A stretch of DNA of 64,000 nt from Streptomyces sp. NBC_01451 (GCF_036227485.1 NZ_CP109479.1:7192001-7256000); one strand, 5' to 3'. Positions 30,650 through 40,248 are shown, counted from the first letter of the stretch. Notes: a model not told the origin generated them from the sequence alone. Program-made: numbers and translations.

Positions 30650-32089
30650 ATGACGGAACGACCCGCGCAGCGCACGCCCAACCGACAGCTCGCCGCGCTC
30701 ATCGCAGAAGCGGGATTCTCCAACGCAGGTCTGGCCCGCCGGGTCGACCAGCTCGGTCTCGAACACGGCCTCGACCTGAGATACGACAAGACATCGGTGA
30801 CCCGCTGGCTGCGCGGGCAGCAGCCGCGCGGCACCACCCCCGCGCTCATCGCCGAGGTGTTCACCAGGCGCCTGGGGCGACGGCTCACCGCCCAGGATCT
30901 CGGGCTCGACGCCTGTGCGCCCGTCTACGCGGGGCTGGAGTTCGCGGCCACCCCCGAGGAGGCCGTCGACATCGTCAGCGGGCTGTGGCGCAAGGACTCC
31001 GGCAGCCACGCCGAGCTGCGCAAGATCGCCTTCACTCCGGCCGGGCTCGTCGTGCCCAGCCGGGACTGGCTGATCGGCCGGCCCGACGACCGGGTCGGGC
31101 GCGGCGACCAGCCCGTCGTACGGGTGCCCGTACAGGGGCGCCCGGGCGTGCCCCGGCAGCGCGGGCAGGCCGAACGCGGCCCCGGGCAGAAGGTCACCGG
31201 AGGTGACATCGCCGCGCTCCGCTCGGTCGGCGAGCTGTTCCGCACCCTCGACGACGCCTACGGGGGCGGCCACGCCCGGCAGGCCCTTGTCCGCTACCTC
31301 GAACACGAGACCGAACCCATGCTGCGCGGCACGTACGGCGAGCAGACGGGCCGCCGGCTGTTCGCCGCGGCCTCCGACCTCACCCGGCTCGCGGGCTGGA
31401 CGTCGTACGACATCGCCGCGCACGGCCTCGCCCAGCGCTACTTCGTGCAGGCGCTGCGGCTCGCCCAGGCGGCGGCGGACCGGGCGTACGGCTCGTACGT
31501 GCTGGCCACCATGAGCCGGCAGGCCGTCTACCTCGGGCACGGGCGGGAGGCCGTGCAGCTCGCGCGGGTGGCCCAGCAGGGGGTCGGCACCACCGCGCCG
31601 CCCGTCGTCCAGTCGCTGCTGCACGCCTGCGAGGCACGCGCCCACGGGGTGCTGGGGGAGGTCCGGGCCTGCACCGCCTCTCTCGTACGGGCCGAACGCG
31701 CCCTCGAAGCGTCCCGGCCCGGCGACGAGGTCCCGCACTGGGCACGGTTCTTCGACGAGGCGCAGCTCGCCGACGAGTTCGGGCACTGCCACCGCGATCT
31801 CCAGCAGTTCCGTGCCGCCGCCCAGCACGCGGAGCGCTCGCTCCAGCTGCGCGCCCCCGCCTTCGCCCGCAGCCGGCTCTTCTGCCGCGTCGTGCTCGCC
31901 TCGGCCCGGCTGGGCCTCGGCGAGCTCGACCAGGCCTGCCTGCTGGGCGCCGAGGCGGCCGGCGCGGCGACGGAGATGCGCTCGGTGCGGGCGATCGAGT
32001 ACGTACGGGACTTCGAGCGGCGTCTGGAGCCCTACCGGGACGCGGCGCCGGTCAGGGGGTACCGGGACAAGGTCGCCGCGTTCGGATAG
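30650..32089 (+). CDS. HTH/TPR-type regulator, NsdA-like
   Basis: A 479-aa protein. The N-terminal 70 residues resemble a Cro/CI-type helix-turn-helix (NRQLAALIAEAGFSNAGLAR, TSVTRWLRGQQPRG). The rest is alpha-solenoid with TPR-like pairs (HARQALVRYL, AADRAYGSYVLATMSRQAVY, SLLHACEARAHGVLGEV, SRLFCRVVLASARLGLGELD). A Gly/Arg-rich, less ordered insert lies near 150-180. The architecture is that of the Streptomyces developmental regulator NsdA and its paralogues; it is probably a paralogue. It ends one base before the convergent FAD gene ends. Confidence 0.75.
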   Translation: MTERPAQRTPNRQLAALIAEAGFSNAGLARRVDQLGLEHGLDLRYDKTSVTRWLRGQQPRGTTPALIAEVFTRRLGRRLTAQDLGLDACAPVYAGLEFAATPEEAVDIVSGLWRKDSGSHAELRKIAFTPAGLVVPSRDWLIGRPDDRVGRGDQPVVRVPVQGRPGVPRQRGQAERGPGQKVTGGDIAALRSVGELFRTLDDAYGGGHARQALVRYLEHETEPMLRGTYGEQTGRRLFAAASDLTRLAGWTSYDIAAHGLAQRYFVQALRLAQAAADRAYGSYVLATMSRQAVYLGHGREAVQLARVAQQGVGTTAPPVVQSLLHACEARAHGVLGEVRACTASLVRAERALEASRPGDEVPHWARFFDEAQLADEFGHCHRDLQQFRAAAQHAERSLQLRAPAFARSRLFCRVVLASARLGLGELDQACLLGAEAAGAATEMRSVRAIEYVRDFERRLEPYRDAAPVRGYRDKVAAFG

Positions 32090-32090
32090 C

Positions 32091-33548
32091 TCACGCGGCA
32101 GCCGTTTCCTCCGCTGTGGCCGCCGCCGTCGCCGTCGGCACTGCTGATGTCGCCGTCGCTGTCGTCCGCAGTGGCCCCGCCACGTGCATCGGGCCCGCGC
32201 CCAGGTCCGTCAGGATCGCGGACGCGGCCCGGTGCCCGGAGTGCAGGGCGCCCTGGACGGTGCTGGTGTCCCGGTGGTCTCCGCACACGTACAGTCCGGC
32301 CAGCAGCCGTACGGGGCGGCGCAGGTCGTGTGGCGGGCGCATCGCGGGCACCGCCTCGGCGGTGTGGTGCACGGCGAGCGTCTCCCAGCGCGCGGTCGAC
32401 ATCCCGTAGAGGCGGGACAGGTGGTCCCGTACCGCCGTGTCGACGTCCGGGGGAGGGGTGCCCAGCACCGTCGACGAGATCAGCGGGCGGCCGGCGGGGG
32501 AGCGGGACGGGTCCACACGGCTGACCACCGCCGTGTGCGCCACCGGGCCCCCGCGATCCGCGTCCAGGAGCAGGAACGCGCCGGTGGCGGGCGCCTCGTC
32601 GGCCGTGTGGTGGACGACGGTCACCGGGTGGAAGCCGGGCACGCGCAGACCGGGCAGCAGACCGGCGGCGGCGCGCGCGTCGGTCGCCACCAGGACGGCC
32701 CGGCAGCGCAGTTCGCCGTGGTCGGCGGTGGTCACGAGGTTCGTGGCGATGGACGTGACCCGTACCCCGGTGTGCACCGTGCCCGGCGGCAGCGCCCGCG
32801 CGAGCAGCTCCGGCAGGGTCTCCGCGCCGCCCTCCGGCACACACAGCCGGCCGCTCGCGAACGCCCGCAGCGCGAGATCCGCGCACCGGCTCGACGTGGT
32901 CAGCTCGGGGTCGCAGAGCAGCGCGGCGAGCAGCGGGCGCAGAAAGCCCTCGACCGTACGGGCGGGCAGACCGCGGTTCGCCAGCGCGAGGGCGGCAGGC
33001 AGCTCGGGGCGGGCCAGCAGCCGTTGCACGGGGACCCCGGCGAGCCGGCTCAGCGCGGCGCCGAGCCGGGCCTGATCGACCGCGCCACCGACCGCCCCGC
33101 CCACCGTCCCGCCGAGGGGTGCGCCGGTGCGCGCCCCCGTCGATGCCGTCGGCCGGGGGGACCTGGCCGTCCGCGCGGGCCTGGGGGCGCTCGCCAGGGC
33201 GCGCACAGCGCCGAGCGCGCCCCGTGCGCCCCCTCCGCCGAGCGGGGCGCCCGCGCGGTACCTCCGTCCGTCGCCGTGCACCAGGACACCCGGTGCGAAG
33301 GGACGCAGGACGAGCGCGTCGAGGCCCGGGGTCAGCCGCAGTTCGGGATACGACGTGGACAGGAGCTGACCGATCCGGTCGAGCCGGAAACCGTCGACCT
33401 TCTCGGTCGCCATCCGGCCCCCGACGTAAGGGGCGGCCTCCAGGACCGCGGTCGTTACTCCTGCGCTGGTCAGCCGATGGGCCGCCGCGAGTCCGGCGAC
33501 CCCGGCCCCCACGATGACGACGTCCGCCTGGTACGCGGGCTCAAGCAC
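32091..33548 (-). CDS. FAD-dependent amine-oxidase-type oxidoreductase
   Basis: A 485-aa flavoprotein. The N-terminal dinucleotide fold is VVIVGAGVAGLAAAHRL, then VLEAAPYVGGRMATE (residues about 9-46), the pattern of the amine oxidase/phytoene desaturase/protoporphyrinogen oxidase group. The C-terminal FAD contact is GLYVCGDHRDTSTVQGALHS. Residues about 80-160 contain a long Ala/Arg/Gly/Thr-rich insert that is probably disordered. The substrate cannot be read from the sequence. Its 3' end abuts the convergent regulator gene with one base between stops. Confidence 0.85.
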   Translation of the reverse strand: MLEPAYQADVVIVGAGVAGLAAAHRLTSAGVTTAVLEAAPYVGGRMATEKVDGFRLDRIGQLLSTSYPELRLTPGLDALVLRPFAPGVLVHGDGRRYRAGAPLGGGGARGALGAVRALASAPRPARTARSPRPTASTGARTGAPLGGTVGGAVGGAVDQARLGAALSRLAGVPVQRLLARPELPAALALANRGLPARTVEGFLRPLLAALLCDPELTTSSRCADLALRAFASGRLCVPEGGAETLPELLARALPPGTVHTGVRVTSIATNLVTTADHGELRCRAVLVATDARAAAGLLPGLRVPGFHPVTVVHHTADEAPATGAFLLLDADRGGPVAHTAVVSRVDPSRSPAGRPLISSTVLGTPPPDVDTAVRDHLSRLYGMSTARWETLAVHHTAEAVPAMRPPHDLRRPVRLLAGLYVCGDHRDTSTVQGALHSGHRAASAILTDLGAGPMHVAGPLRTTATATSAVPTATAAATAEETAAA

Positions 33549-33781
33549 GTGCCCTCCCTCGATCGCGGTGACGCGGCCGGCCGGGGCACCGTTGCCCCAA
33601 CAGGCTTACGGGATAAGCGAGTTCGGTCGCGCCGACGGGTCCGACGGTTCCGACCGTTCGGACCGAGAGTAGGGCGGCTCGCGACAGGCGGAAGTCGCGC
33701 ATGAACAGGGCACGGTCGCACACCGGTCGCATGCGGTCGCACCCTGTCACCCAGGGCGCGGGCCAGGGGCGCGGAACAGGA

Positions 33782-34681
33782 TCAGGCCCGCGCCGCCCGG
33801 ATCGCGTCGTCGATCTCCGGATACGCGAAGGTGAACCCGGACTCCAGCAGCCGCTTCGGCAGCACCCGCGCGCTGCCGAGCACGTCCCCGGACATCTCGC
33901 CCAGCACCAGCCGCAGCACGGGCGCGGGCACCGTGAACAGCGTCGGCCGCCCCAGCACGCGTCCCATCGCCGCCGTGATCTCCCGGTTGGTGAGCGGCTG
34001 CGGCGCCGTCAGGTTGAACGCCCCGGACAGCCCGTCGGTGTCGATGAGATGCCGGATCGCCGCCACCTCGTCGTGCAGCGCGATGAACGACCAGTACTGG
34101 GAGCCGTCGCCCATCCGTCCGCCCAGGCCCGCCCTGAACAGCGGGAACAGCTTTCCCCAGGCTCCGCCCCCGCTCGCCACCACCAGCCCGGTCCGTACGA
34201 AGACCGTCCGCACGCCCGCCGCCTCGGCGGCGCCCGCGGCCCCCTCCCACTCCACGCACACCGACGGCAGGAAGCCCTCTCCCGCGGGGGAGTCCTCGTC
34301 CACGGCCCGGTCGCCGGTCTCCCCGTAGTAGCCCATCGCGCTGCCGTTCACGAAGACCCGCGGCGGCTCGTCCAGCGAGGCGACGGCCTCGGCGAGGGTC
34401 GTCGTGCCCAGGACCCGGCTGTCGCGGATCTTCCGCTTGTACGCGTCCGTCCAGCGCCGGTTGCCGACACCCGCCCCGGCCAGGTTCACCACCGCGGTGC
34501 AGCCGGCGAGCCCGGCCACGTCGACCGTCCGCCCTTCAGGGTCCCAGCGGACCTCGTCCTTCGTCCGGGGCGCATGCCTCACCAGGCGGGCGACTTCGTG
34601 CCCGTCGGCGGTCAGTGACCGCACCAGGGCCGTACCGATGAGACCGGACGCGCCGGCCACCGCGATTCGCGAACGTTCCAT
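33782..34681 (-). CDS. TIGR01777-family NAD(P)-dependent epimerase
   Basis: A 299-aa atypical short-chain dehydrogenase of the YfcH/SulA type. The nucleotide motif is AVAGASGLIGTALVRSL. The active-site region is NGSAMGYYGETGDR, with Tyr in YYGE. Further family marks are WEGAAGAAEAAGVRTVFVRTG, the C-terminal DUF1731-like FTVPAPVLRLVLGEMSGDVL and PEIDDAIRAA. Start at 34681 behind GGATGGGGG. The physiological substrate is unknown for this family. It is divergent from the GNAT gene with a 62-base gap. Confidence 0.9.
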   Translation of the reverse strand: MERSRIAVAGASGLIGTALVRSLTADGHEVARLVRHAPRTKDEVRWDPEGRTVDVAGLAGCTAVVNLAGAGVGNRRWTDAYKRKIRDSRVLGTTTLAEAVASLDEPPRVFVNGSAMGYYGETGDRAVDEDSPAGEGFLPSVCVEWEGAAGAAEAAGVRTVFVRTGLVVASGGGAWGKLFPLFRAGLGGRMGDGSQYWSFIALHDEVAAIRHLIDTDGLSGAFNLTAPQPLTNREITAAMGRVLGRPTLFTVPAPVLRLVLGEMSGDVLGSARVLPKRLLESGFTFAYPEIDDAIRAARA

Positions 34682-34743
34682 GCCCCCATCCTGCGCCACC
34701 TGCTCCGGGCCCGTTGTCGTACCCCCGCTCTAGAGTGATTCCC

Positions 34744-35310
34744 ATGTCGCCCGTGCCGCATCAACCGCATCAGCCGTACGACGGCCAGGAGGGCCAGGAG
34801 GACCAGGAGCCCTCCGCCGGCCATGAGCCGTTCGTGCGCCCCGCCCTGGCCGACGACGACGAGGCCCTCGGCAGACTCGACCGTGCCACCTGGTCCACCC
34901 TGCACTCCGTCACACCCCGGGCCAGACCGCCGTACAAGCCGTTCTTCGGCGAGAACTCCGAACCGGGCGACCACCTGGTCGCCGTGACGGGAGACGGCCG
35001 GGTCGTCGGCTATGTCAGGCTCGCCCGGCCCACCTCCCTCGCGTCGAACGCGCACGTCCGGCAGATCCAGGGGCTCGCCGTCTCCGACGAGGCACGCGGC
35101 ATGGGCGTCGGACGGCTGCTGATCCGGGCCGCCGTGGCCGAGGCCCGCCGCCGGGGCGCCCTGCGCCTCTCGCTGCGCGTCCTCGGGCACAACACCCCGG
35201 CCCGCAGGCTGTACGAGTCGGAGGGCTTCGTCGTCGAGGGCGTACAGCCCAGGGAGTTCCTGCTGGACGGGGAGTTCGCGGACGACGTCCTCATGGGCCG
35301 GGCCCTGTAG
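34744..35310 (+). CDS. GNAT-family N-acetyltransferase
   Basis: A 188-aa acyltransferase. Residues 1-28 are Gln/Glu/His/Pro rich and disordered. The GNAT fold covers about 32-185, with motif A at VRQIQGLAVSDEARGMGVGR, followed by LLIRAAVAEARRRGALRLSL, then NTPARRLYESEGFVVEG. It would transfer an acetyl group from acetyl-CoA to an amine of a small molecule or protein. The acceptor cannot be predicted. The start was chosen at ATG 34744. Confidence 0.88.
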   Translation: MSPVPHQPHQPYDGQEGQEDQEPSAGHEPFVRPALADDDEALGRLDRATWSTLHSVTPRARPPYKPFFGENSEPGDHLVAVTGDGRVVGYVRLARPTSLASNAHVRQIQGLAVSDEARGMGVGRLLIRAAVAEARRRGALRLSLRVLGHNTPARRLYESEGFVVEGVQPREFLLDGEFADDVLMGRAL

Positions 35311-35356
35311 CCATCCGGGTGCGGATGTCCGATTCCCGATGCCTGGTGCCCGATGC

Positions 35357-36541
35357 CTAGGACGTGACCAGGTCGCCGGTGTCCACCGCGGCCGTCGAGG
35401 TCGCCGCGCGTTCGGCGTCGCCGGAGACCTCGTCCACCGTCAGGACGTAGCCCGTCTCGTCGTCGGACGTGGAGCGGGCGAAGACCACGCCGAACACCTT
35501 GCCGTCGGTGGTGAGGAGCGGGCCGCCGGAGTTGCCGGGGCGGACGGTCGAGCGGATCGAGTAGATCTCGCGGGTCACCGTCTCGCTGTTGTAGATGTTC
35601 TGGCCCCTCGCCCGCACCTTGTCGGCGACCGTGGCGGCCTGCAGATTCAGGTCGCCGTCCTGCGGATAGCCCGCGACCACCGCCGAGTCGCCCCGCTTCG
35701 CACTGTCGTCGAAGCGCAGGACGGGGGCGCGCAGATCAGGGACGTACAGCACGGCCACGTCCTTCTCGGGGTCGAAGAGCACCACCCGGGCCTCGTGCGC
35801 CGTCCCGACCCCGCCGACCCGGACGGTCGGGTTGTCGATACCGGCCACCACATGGGCGTTGGTCATCACATGCCGGGCCGCGTACACGAAACCGCTGCCC
35901 TCGCGGCCCTGGTCGCCCGCGACACCCTCGATCTTGACCGTGCTCAGCTTGGCCGCGTTCGTCGCACTCGCCGTGACACTGTCCCCGGTGGGCTTGGCGA
36001 CGCTCGTCGCCGGTTCGTTCTCGAAGGGGTTGAAGACCTGCGGGAAGCCCGCCTGGGTGAGCGCGGACGTGGCCCGCGAGAACCAGGTCGGGGTGGTCTC
36101 CGGCATCGAGTCCTGCACCGCGCCCAGCAGCGCCGAGTCCCGGATCGCCGTCGTGACCACCGGCGAGGAGGAGGCGCCCAGGACGCTCGCGGCCACCCAG
36201 GCCACCATCAGCACGGCGACCCCGTTGGCCACGGCCCCGCCGACCCCGTCGGCGACCCGCAGCGGCCCCCGGTCCAGCTCGCGGCGCAGCCTCAGCGCGA
36301 ACCTGCCCATCAGCTCGTGGCCCACCACGGCCGGCACGAGCACCGTGAGCACGGCGGTCACCGTCGCCGCGGGTGTCCCCGCCGTCACCAGCTCCATGAT
36401 CCACGGCAGCACCCACACCCCGATGACGGCGCCACCCACGAACCCGGCCAGAGAGACACAGCCCGCCACCAGGCCGCGCCGGTAACCGGACGCCGCGTAG
36501 CCGACGATCACCAGCAACAGCAGGACGTCGAGCAGGTCCAC
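35357..36541 (-). CDS. MarP-like membrane serine protease (CvpA + trypsin-like domains)
   Basis: A 394-aa membrane protease, GTG start. Residues 1-135 hold four transmembrane helices of the colicin-V-production (CvpA) domain (DLLDVLLLLVIVGYAASGYR is the first). After a short linker comes a chymotrypsin-fold domain (about 200-390) with catalytic His in HVMTNAHVV, Asp in KDVAVLYV and Ser in RPGNSGGPL. This is the plan of Mycobacterium MarP (Rv3671c), an extracytoplasmic protease for acid and oxidative resistance that acts on a peptidoglycan hydrolase. A divergent PGRP amidase gene is adjacent, a possible functional link. Confidence 0.92.
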   Translation of the reverse strand: MDLLDVLLLLVIVGYAASGYRRGLVAGCVSLAGFVGGAVIGVWVLPWIMELVTAGTPAATVTAVLTVLVPAVVGHELMGRFALRLRRELDRGPLRVADGVGGAVANGVAVLMVAWVAASVLGASSSPVVTTAIRDSALLGAVQDSMPETTPTWFSRATSALTQAGFPQVFNPFENEPATSVAKPTGDSVTASATNAAKLSTVKIEGVAGDQGREGSGFVYAARHVMTNAHVVAGIDNPTVRVGGVGTAHEARVVLFDPEKDVAVLYVPDLRAPVLRFDDSAKRGDSAVVAGYPQDGDLNLQAATVADKVRARGQNIYNSETVTREIYSIRSTVRPGNSGGPLLTTDGKVFGVVFARSTSDDETGYVLTVDEVSGDAERAATSTAAVDTGDLVTS

Positions 36542-36755
36542 TCCGGCCGCCTTTCCTCTGGACCCTGCGGTCCCCCGTACACATGCCTCACACGCGGTAG
36601 TACGCGCGGGACGGGCCCGGTGATCAGTCGCCGATCAGTCACATGCGCGCATCCGGCGCCTGGACCTGTAAAAACGTCCCGGACCGGGACGATGGTTCCA
36701 CCAAGTGGCACACCACACATCGCGGGCGTAACCGTACTGGCCAACAGTGGGGCCC

Positions 36756-37550
36756 ATGGGGTCCAAGGGGTCCAGGGGTGACTCGCGTGTCCGCCGCGTA
36801 CCGGGCGCCGCCCGCGTGGCGCTCGTCTGCCTGCCCGCGGTCGCCGCCGCCGTCGGACTGGTCCTGTGCGCGACCGGCGCCGACCGCACGCCGTCGCGCC
36901 GGGCACACCCCGTCACGGCCCGCCCGGCCGTCACCCACTCCGCCGCCAAGCCGCGCATCGTGCCCCGTACCGCCTGGATCGCGGACGCCGAACGCGACCG
37001 GCCGCCGCCGCGCTACGACGACCGGGTCATCGCCGTGTTCGTCCACCACACCGACTCGCCCAACGGCTACGACTGCGCCGACGCGCCCCGCATCATCCGC
37101 TACCTGTACGCCGGTCAGGTCGGCTCCCGCGACTGGGACGACATCGGCTACAACTTCGTCGTCGACCGCTGCGGCACCATCTACGAAGGCCGCGCGGGCG
37201 GCGTCGACCGCCCCGTCACCGGCGCCCACACCCAGGGCTTCAACCATCGCACCGCCGGCATCGCCGCCCTCGGCACCTTCACCGCGGGCGTGCCCGTACC
37301 GCAGGCCATGACCGACGCGATCGCCGCTGTCGCCGCCTGGAAACTCGGCCTCTCGGACACCGACCCGCGCGCCGGCGTACGCCTGGTCTCCAGCAACGAC
37401 CTCAGCCGCTACGCGTCCGGCACCGCCGTCACCCTGCCCGCCCTGGCGGGCCACAACGCCGGCTACATGACGAGCTGCCCCGGCGCCGCCCTCACCGCCC
37501 GCCTCCCGGCGATCAGACAGACGGCGGCGCGACTGCAGGGCCGCCGCTGA
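36756..37550 (+). CDS. Secreted PGRP-type N-acetylmuramoyl-L-alanine amidase
   Basis: A 264-aa exported amidase. ATG 36756 is the assumed start; GTG 36747 is an alternative. The signal peptide or anchor is RVALVCLPAVAAAVGLVLCA (about residues 20-40). The amidase_2/PGRP domain begins at PRIVPRTAWI and has zinc ligands in VFVHHTDS, HNAGYMTSCPG and the catalytic region GYNFVVDRCGTIYEGR. It would cut the bond between N-acetylmuramic acid and L-Ala in the cell wall. It is divergent from the MarP-like protease gene. Confidence 0.92.
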   Translation: MGSKGSRGDSRVRRVPGAARVALVCLPAVAAAVGLVLCATGADRTPSRRAHPVTARPAVTHSAAKPRIVPRTAWIADAERDRPPPRYDDRVIAVFVHHTDSPNGYDCADAPRIIRYLYAGQVGSRDWDDIGYNFVVDRCGTIYEGRAGGVDRPVTGAHTQGFNHRTAGIAALGTFTAGVPVPQAMTDAIAAVAAWKLGLSDTDPRAGVRLVSSNDLSRYASGTAVTLPALAGHNAGYMTSCPGAALTARLPAIRQTAARLQGRR

Positions 37551-37674
37551 GTACGTGGGACGACCGGGACGACAGGGGCCGGCACGGGCTCACAGGTACA
37601 CCACAGCGCGTTCAACGGGGCGCCCCAACTCCCCGTCCTACCTTCGTCGTACGCACTGACCGGAGGTGGGGATC

Positions 37675-37947
37675 ATGAGCAGCAGCAGTCGTACGAACCC
37701 GCTGGAGCGGACCGAACGGGCCGACGGCAAGAGGTCTTCCGGCGGCTGGGCGGGGGCCGCACGGAATCCGTGGACCGTGCTCTGCGCGGTGGCGACGGTC
37801 GTCCTGGGCCCGGCGGCGGCCACGGCGTCGGCCCTCGACCAGGCCAACGCGGCCCCCATGCACCACCACCACGTCGTACGGGTCGACGGCACGCAGCAGG
37901 CGTACATCCCGTCGGACCTGACCCGCCGCCGGGGCACGGCGGCCTGA
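37675..37947 (+). CDS. Small exported or membrane protein with His cluster
   Basis: A 90-aa protein starting MSSSSRTNPLERTERADGKR behind GGAGGTGGGG. One hydrophobic helix (WTVLCAVATVVLGPAAATASA) ends with signal-peptidase-like ASA. The mature part would be about 35 residues with HHHH (APMHHHHVVRVDGT), a possible metal site. No family recognised. Confidence 0.65.
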   Translation: MSSSSRTNPLERTERADGKRSSGGWAGAARNPWTVLCAVATVVLGPAAATASALDQANAAPMHHHHVVRVDGTQQAYIPSDLTRRRGTAA

Positions 37948-38072
37948 GACGCCCGCGCCGGGGCCACGACGGGGCTACGGGATCACTGAGTCACCGGGTC
38001 ACGGTGTCACTGGGCATGGGGTCAGCTGACCAGGGGATCGAAGGACCGGGGTATCCCGGAACCCGAGGACGC

Positions 38073-38597
38073 TCAGGCGCCCTTGAACCGCTGCCACAGC
38101 TTGGGATATCGGTCGGCGAGAGCCCCTTCGTCCGCCAGGTCGATCGGCGTCCCCTCGGGCTCCGCCGACGCGGGCGGAATACCCAGATCCGGGGCGACGG
38201 TGCCGGTGAGCTGCTCGTACGCCTCGTCGGCCGCGTAGCCCAACTCCTCGCCGTCCCCGTCGATCTCCGCGTCGAAGTCGTCCAGGAGATCGGCGAGCGA
38301 GTCCGGATCGCCGTGCAGGGCGCCCTCGAAGACCTCGCGGCCCTGGCCGATCAGCCAGCACCGGAAGAAGTCGAAGGCGTCGTCGTCGGCCCCGTCGATC
38401 AGCACCCGGGCGGCGCCCCACAGGTCCCAGCGGTAGGCCCGGTTGTAGCGGGCCTCGAAATGCCGGGCGAAGTCGAGGACCGAGTCCGGGTCCAGCTGGA
38501 GCAACTGCTCGACCAGCAGGTCGGCCTGATCCTCGGGGTCACCCTCGGCGGCCTCACGGGTCGCGTCCACCAGCTTCCAGAACTCCGTCTCGTCCAT
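38073..38597 (-). CDS. DUF4240 protein
   Basis: A 174-aa acidic cytosolic protein. The start MDETEFWKLVDATREAAEGD is at ATG 38597; GTG 38600 adds one residue. The family core is FARHFEARYNRAYRWDLWGA, DDAFDFFRCWLIGQGREVFE and EELGYAADEAYEQLTG, which is the DUF4240 pattern. Function unknown. The right end of an IS200/IS605-type element lies only about 55 bases upstream of the start, so the native promoter may have been displaced. Confidence 0.88.
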   Translation of the reverse strand: MDETEFWKLVDATREAAEGDPEDQADLLVEQLLQLDPDSVLDFARHFEARYNRAYRWDLWGAARVLIDGADDDAFDFFRCWLIGQGREVFEGALHGDPDSLADLLDDFDAEIDGDGEELGYAADEAYEQLTGTVAPDLGIPPASAEPEGTPIDLADEGALADRYPKLWQRFKGA

Positions 38598-38651
38598 CAC
38601 GGGTCCAGCATCGGGCCTGGAGAGGAGGGATGCACGTGGAGATACGCGGAT

Positions 38652-40140
38652 TTGAATCCTCCCCTCCCTGAAGGGAAGGGGATTCCTGGCTCAGGCCGCC
38701 TCCTGGAGCAGCGCTCCAGGAGGTCTTCTGCCGTCAGCGCCAGCCGGGTTGAGACCAGCCCGGACGAGCATGACGTGTGCGGAGTTCTTGTCCCGTGGGG
38801 ACACGTTTCCGCACGTGGTGCAGGTGTAGGTGCGCTCACCCAGCGGCAGGCGATGCTTGGCTCTCGCATCGCAGTGCGCGCAGTCCATCGTGGTGTGCGC
38901 GGGGTGGACGAGGCGGATGTCCCGCCCGTGTTTGCGGCCCATCTCGATCAGTGCGGCCTTGGTGGCGCCGATGGCGGCGTCAGCGGCCTTGCGGGCCATG
39001 GTGCTCTTGGCGAGGAACTTGGGGCGGAAGTCCTCAACGGCGATGGCGTCGTGGTCGCGGACGACCTTCTTGGCCCACTTGCGGCCGGTGTCCGCACGCT
39101 GCCTCGCGACCTTCTTGTGCGCCTTCGCCCGCAGTTTCTTCGCTTCGCGGTAGCCCTTCGATCCGGGCTGGCCCTTCTTCGGTTTACGGCGGGCCATCAT
39201 CCGGTCGTACCGGGTCAGCTGCGCCCGCGCCTTCCTGCCGTGCCCGGCGTGGGGGAGGTCGTGTGCGTCGGAGGTGGTGGTCGCGGTCTCCTTCACTCCC
39301 CAGTCGACGCCGAGGAGGCGTCCGGTCTCCGGCAGGGGCTGGACCTGGGCCGGGATGACGAACGAGCCGTACCAGTGGCCGAGGCTGTCCTGGTAGACGC
39401 GCACTGAGGACGGCTCGCCGGGCAGTTCCCGCGACCACACCACCGTCAAGACGATGCCGCCCGCCAGGTGTAGACGGCCGTCCTTCAACCGGAAGCCACG
39501 TTTGGTGTAGTTGAGGGTTGCCAGCGCCTCGTGCTTCTTCGTGTAGGCGGGCATACCCGCGCGGCGTGCCATGGGCAGGCTCTCTTTGATGTCCTTGTGC
39601 GCCTTGGCGCGGGAGCGGCCGAAGTCACGGATGACCTGCTGCTGGACAACGGACGAGCCCTCACGCAGCCACGGTGTACGGCCGCGGGCTTCGGTCAGCA
39701 TCCTGTCGAGCTGAGCAGGACCGCACGTGGCCTCCTGACCGGTGGCCTTGTTGTGCAGGTGTACGGCCTTGGACTTGGCGGCACATTCGTTCCACAGCCA
39801 CCGGCATCGGCCCCACTCCGCCGCCAGAGCGGCGCCGGCAGTGCACGACATGCGCAGCCGGTAGGTGTAGCGGGCATGCCCCACCTCCGCAGCCGCCCTC
39901 ACCTGCGCCATCTCGCCCCCTCACGCTCCCTGGCCGGGACACCGTGCCGTCCCGAACCCCCTGAAGGAACATACGTACGACAGCCGCACAAGCAAACCCC
40001 GATCCCCCAGCCTCACCCCGACCAGCGATCACAGGAACACACGTTCGCATCGCCTCGATGAGGGGCCAAGAGAGGTACGGGCGCTCCGCGCCCTGAAACC
40101 GGATACGGCGACGCTCCGCGTCACGACACCCGGATGCGAT
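38652..40140 (-). mobile_element. IS200/IS605-type element carrying tnpB only (IS1341-like)
   Basis: The element contains an intact tnpB and no tnpA. Its right end is taken at the motif AGGATTCAAA (38660-38651 on the minus strand), just past a hairpin CCCCTTCCCTTCAGGGAGGGG that is typical of these ends and lies 3' of tnpB. The left end is not fixed. Two short hairpins with TCC loops (40079-40093 and 40110-40122) upstream of tnpB are plausible left-end structures, so 40140 is a guess. Confidence 0.6.
38691..39911 (-). CDS. tnpB: TnpB RNA-guided nuclease, IS200/IS605 family
   Basis: A 406-aa OrfB/TnpB protein. TnpB proteins are RNA-guided DNA endonucleases that use an RNA from the element's right end (omega RNA). 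The RuvC acids are all present: D203 (LLGVDWGVKETAT), E293 (AVEDFRPKF) and D374 (RDKNSAHVM). The zinc ribbon is C344/C347 and C364/C367 (DCAHCDARAK, YTCTTCGN). The N-terminal helix-turn-helix-like region GRCRWLWNECA is standard. Length is normal and no frameshift is seen, so it looks active. Without TnpA it could only be moved in trans. Confidence 0.95.
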   Translation of the reverse strand: MAQVRAAAEVGHARYTYRLRMSCTAGAALAAEWGRCRWLWNECAAKSKAVHLHNKATGQEATCGPAQLDRMLTEARGRTPWLREGSSVVQQQVIRDFGRSRAKAHKDIKESLPMARRAGMPAYTKKHEALATLNYTKRGFRLKDGRLHLAGGIVLTVVWSRELPGEPSSVRVYQDSLGHWYGSFVIPAQVQPLPETGRLLGVDWGVKETATTTSDAHDLPHAGHGRKARAQLTRYDRMMARRKPKKGQPGSKGYREAKKLRAKAHKKVARQRADTGRKWAKKVVRDHDAIAVEDFRPKFLAKSTMARKAADAAIGATKAALIEMGRKHGRDIRLVHPAHTTMDCAHCDARAKHRLPLGERTYTCTTCGNVSPRDKNSAHVMLVRAGLNPAGADGRRPPGALLQEAA

Positions 40141-40248
40141 TGCTCCCCGGCGTGAACGCCAGGGCCTCCTTCTTGAAAGAAAACAGGGGAAAACAGGTGA
40201 TGGGGTGTACAGACCCGCCGGCCTCGAGAGCTCGCGCCTCTCGGTGAA

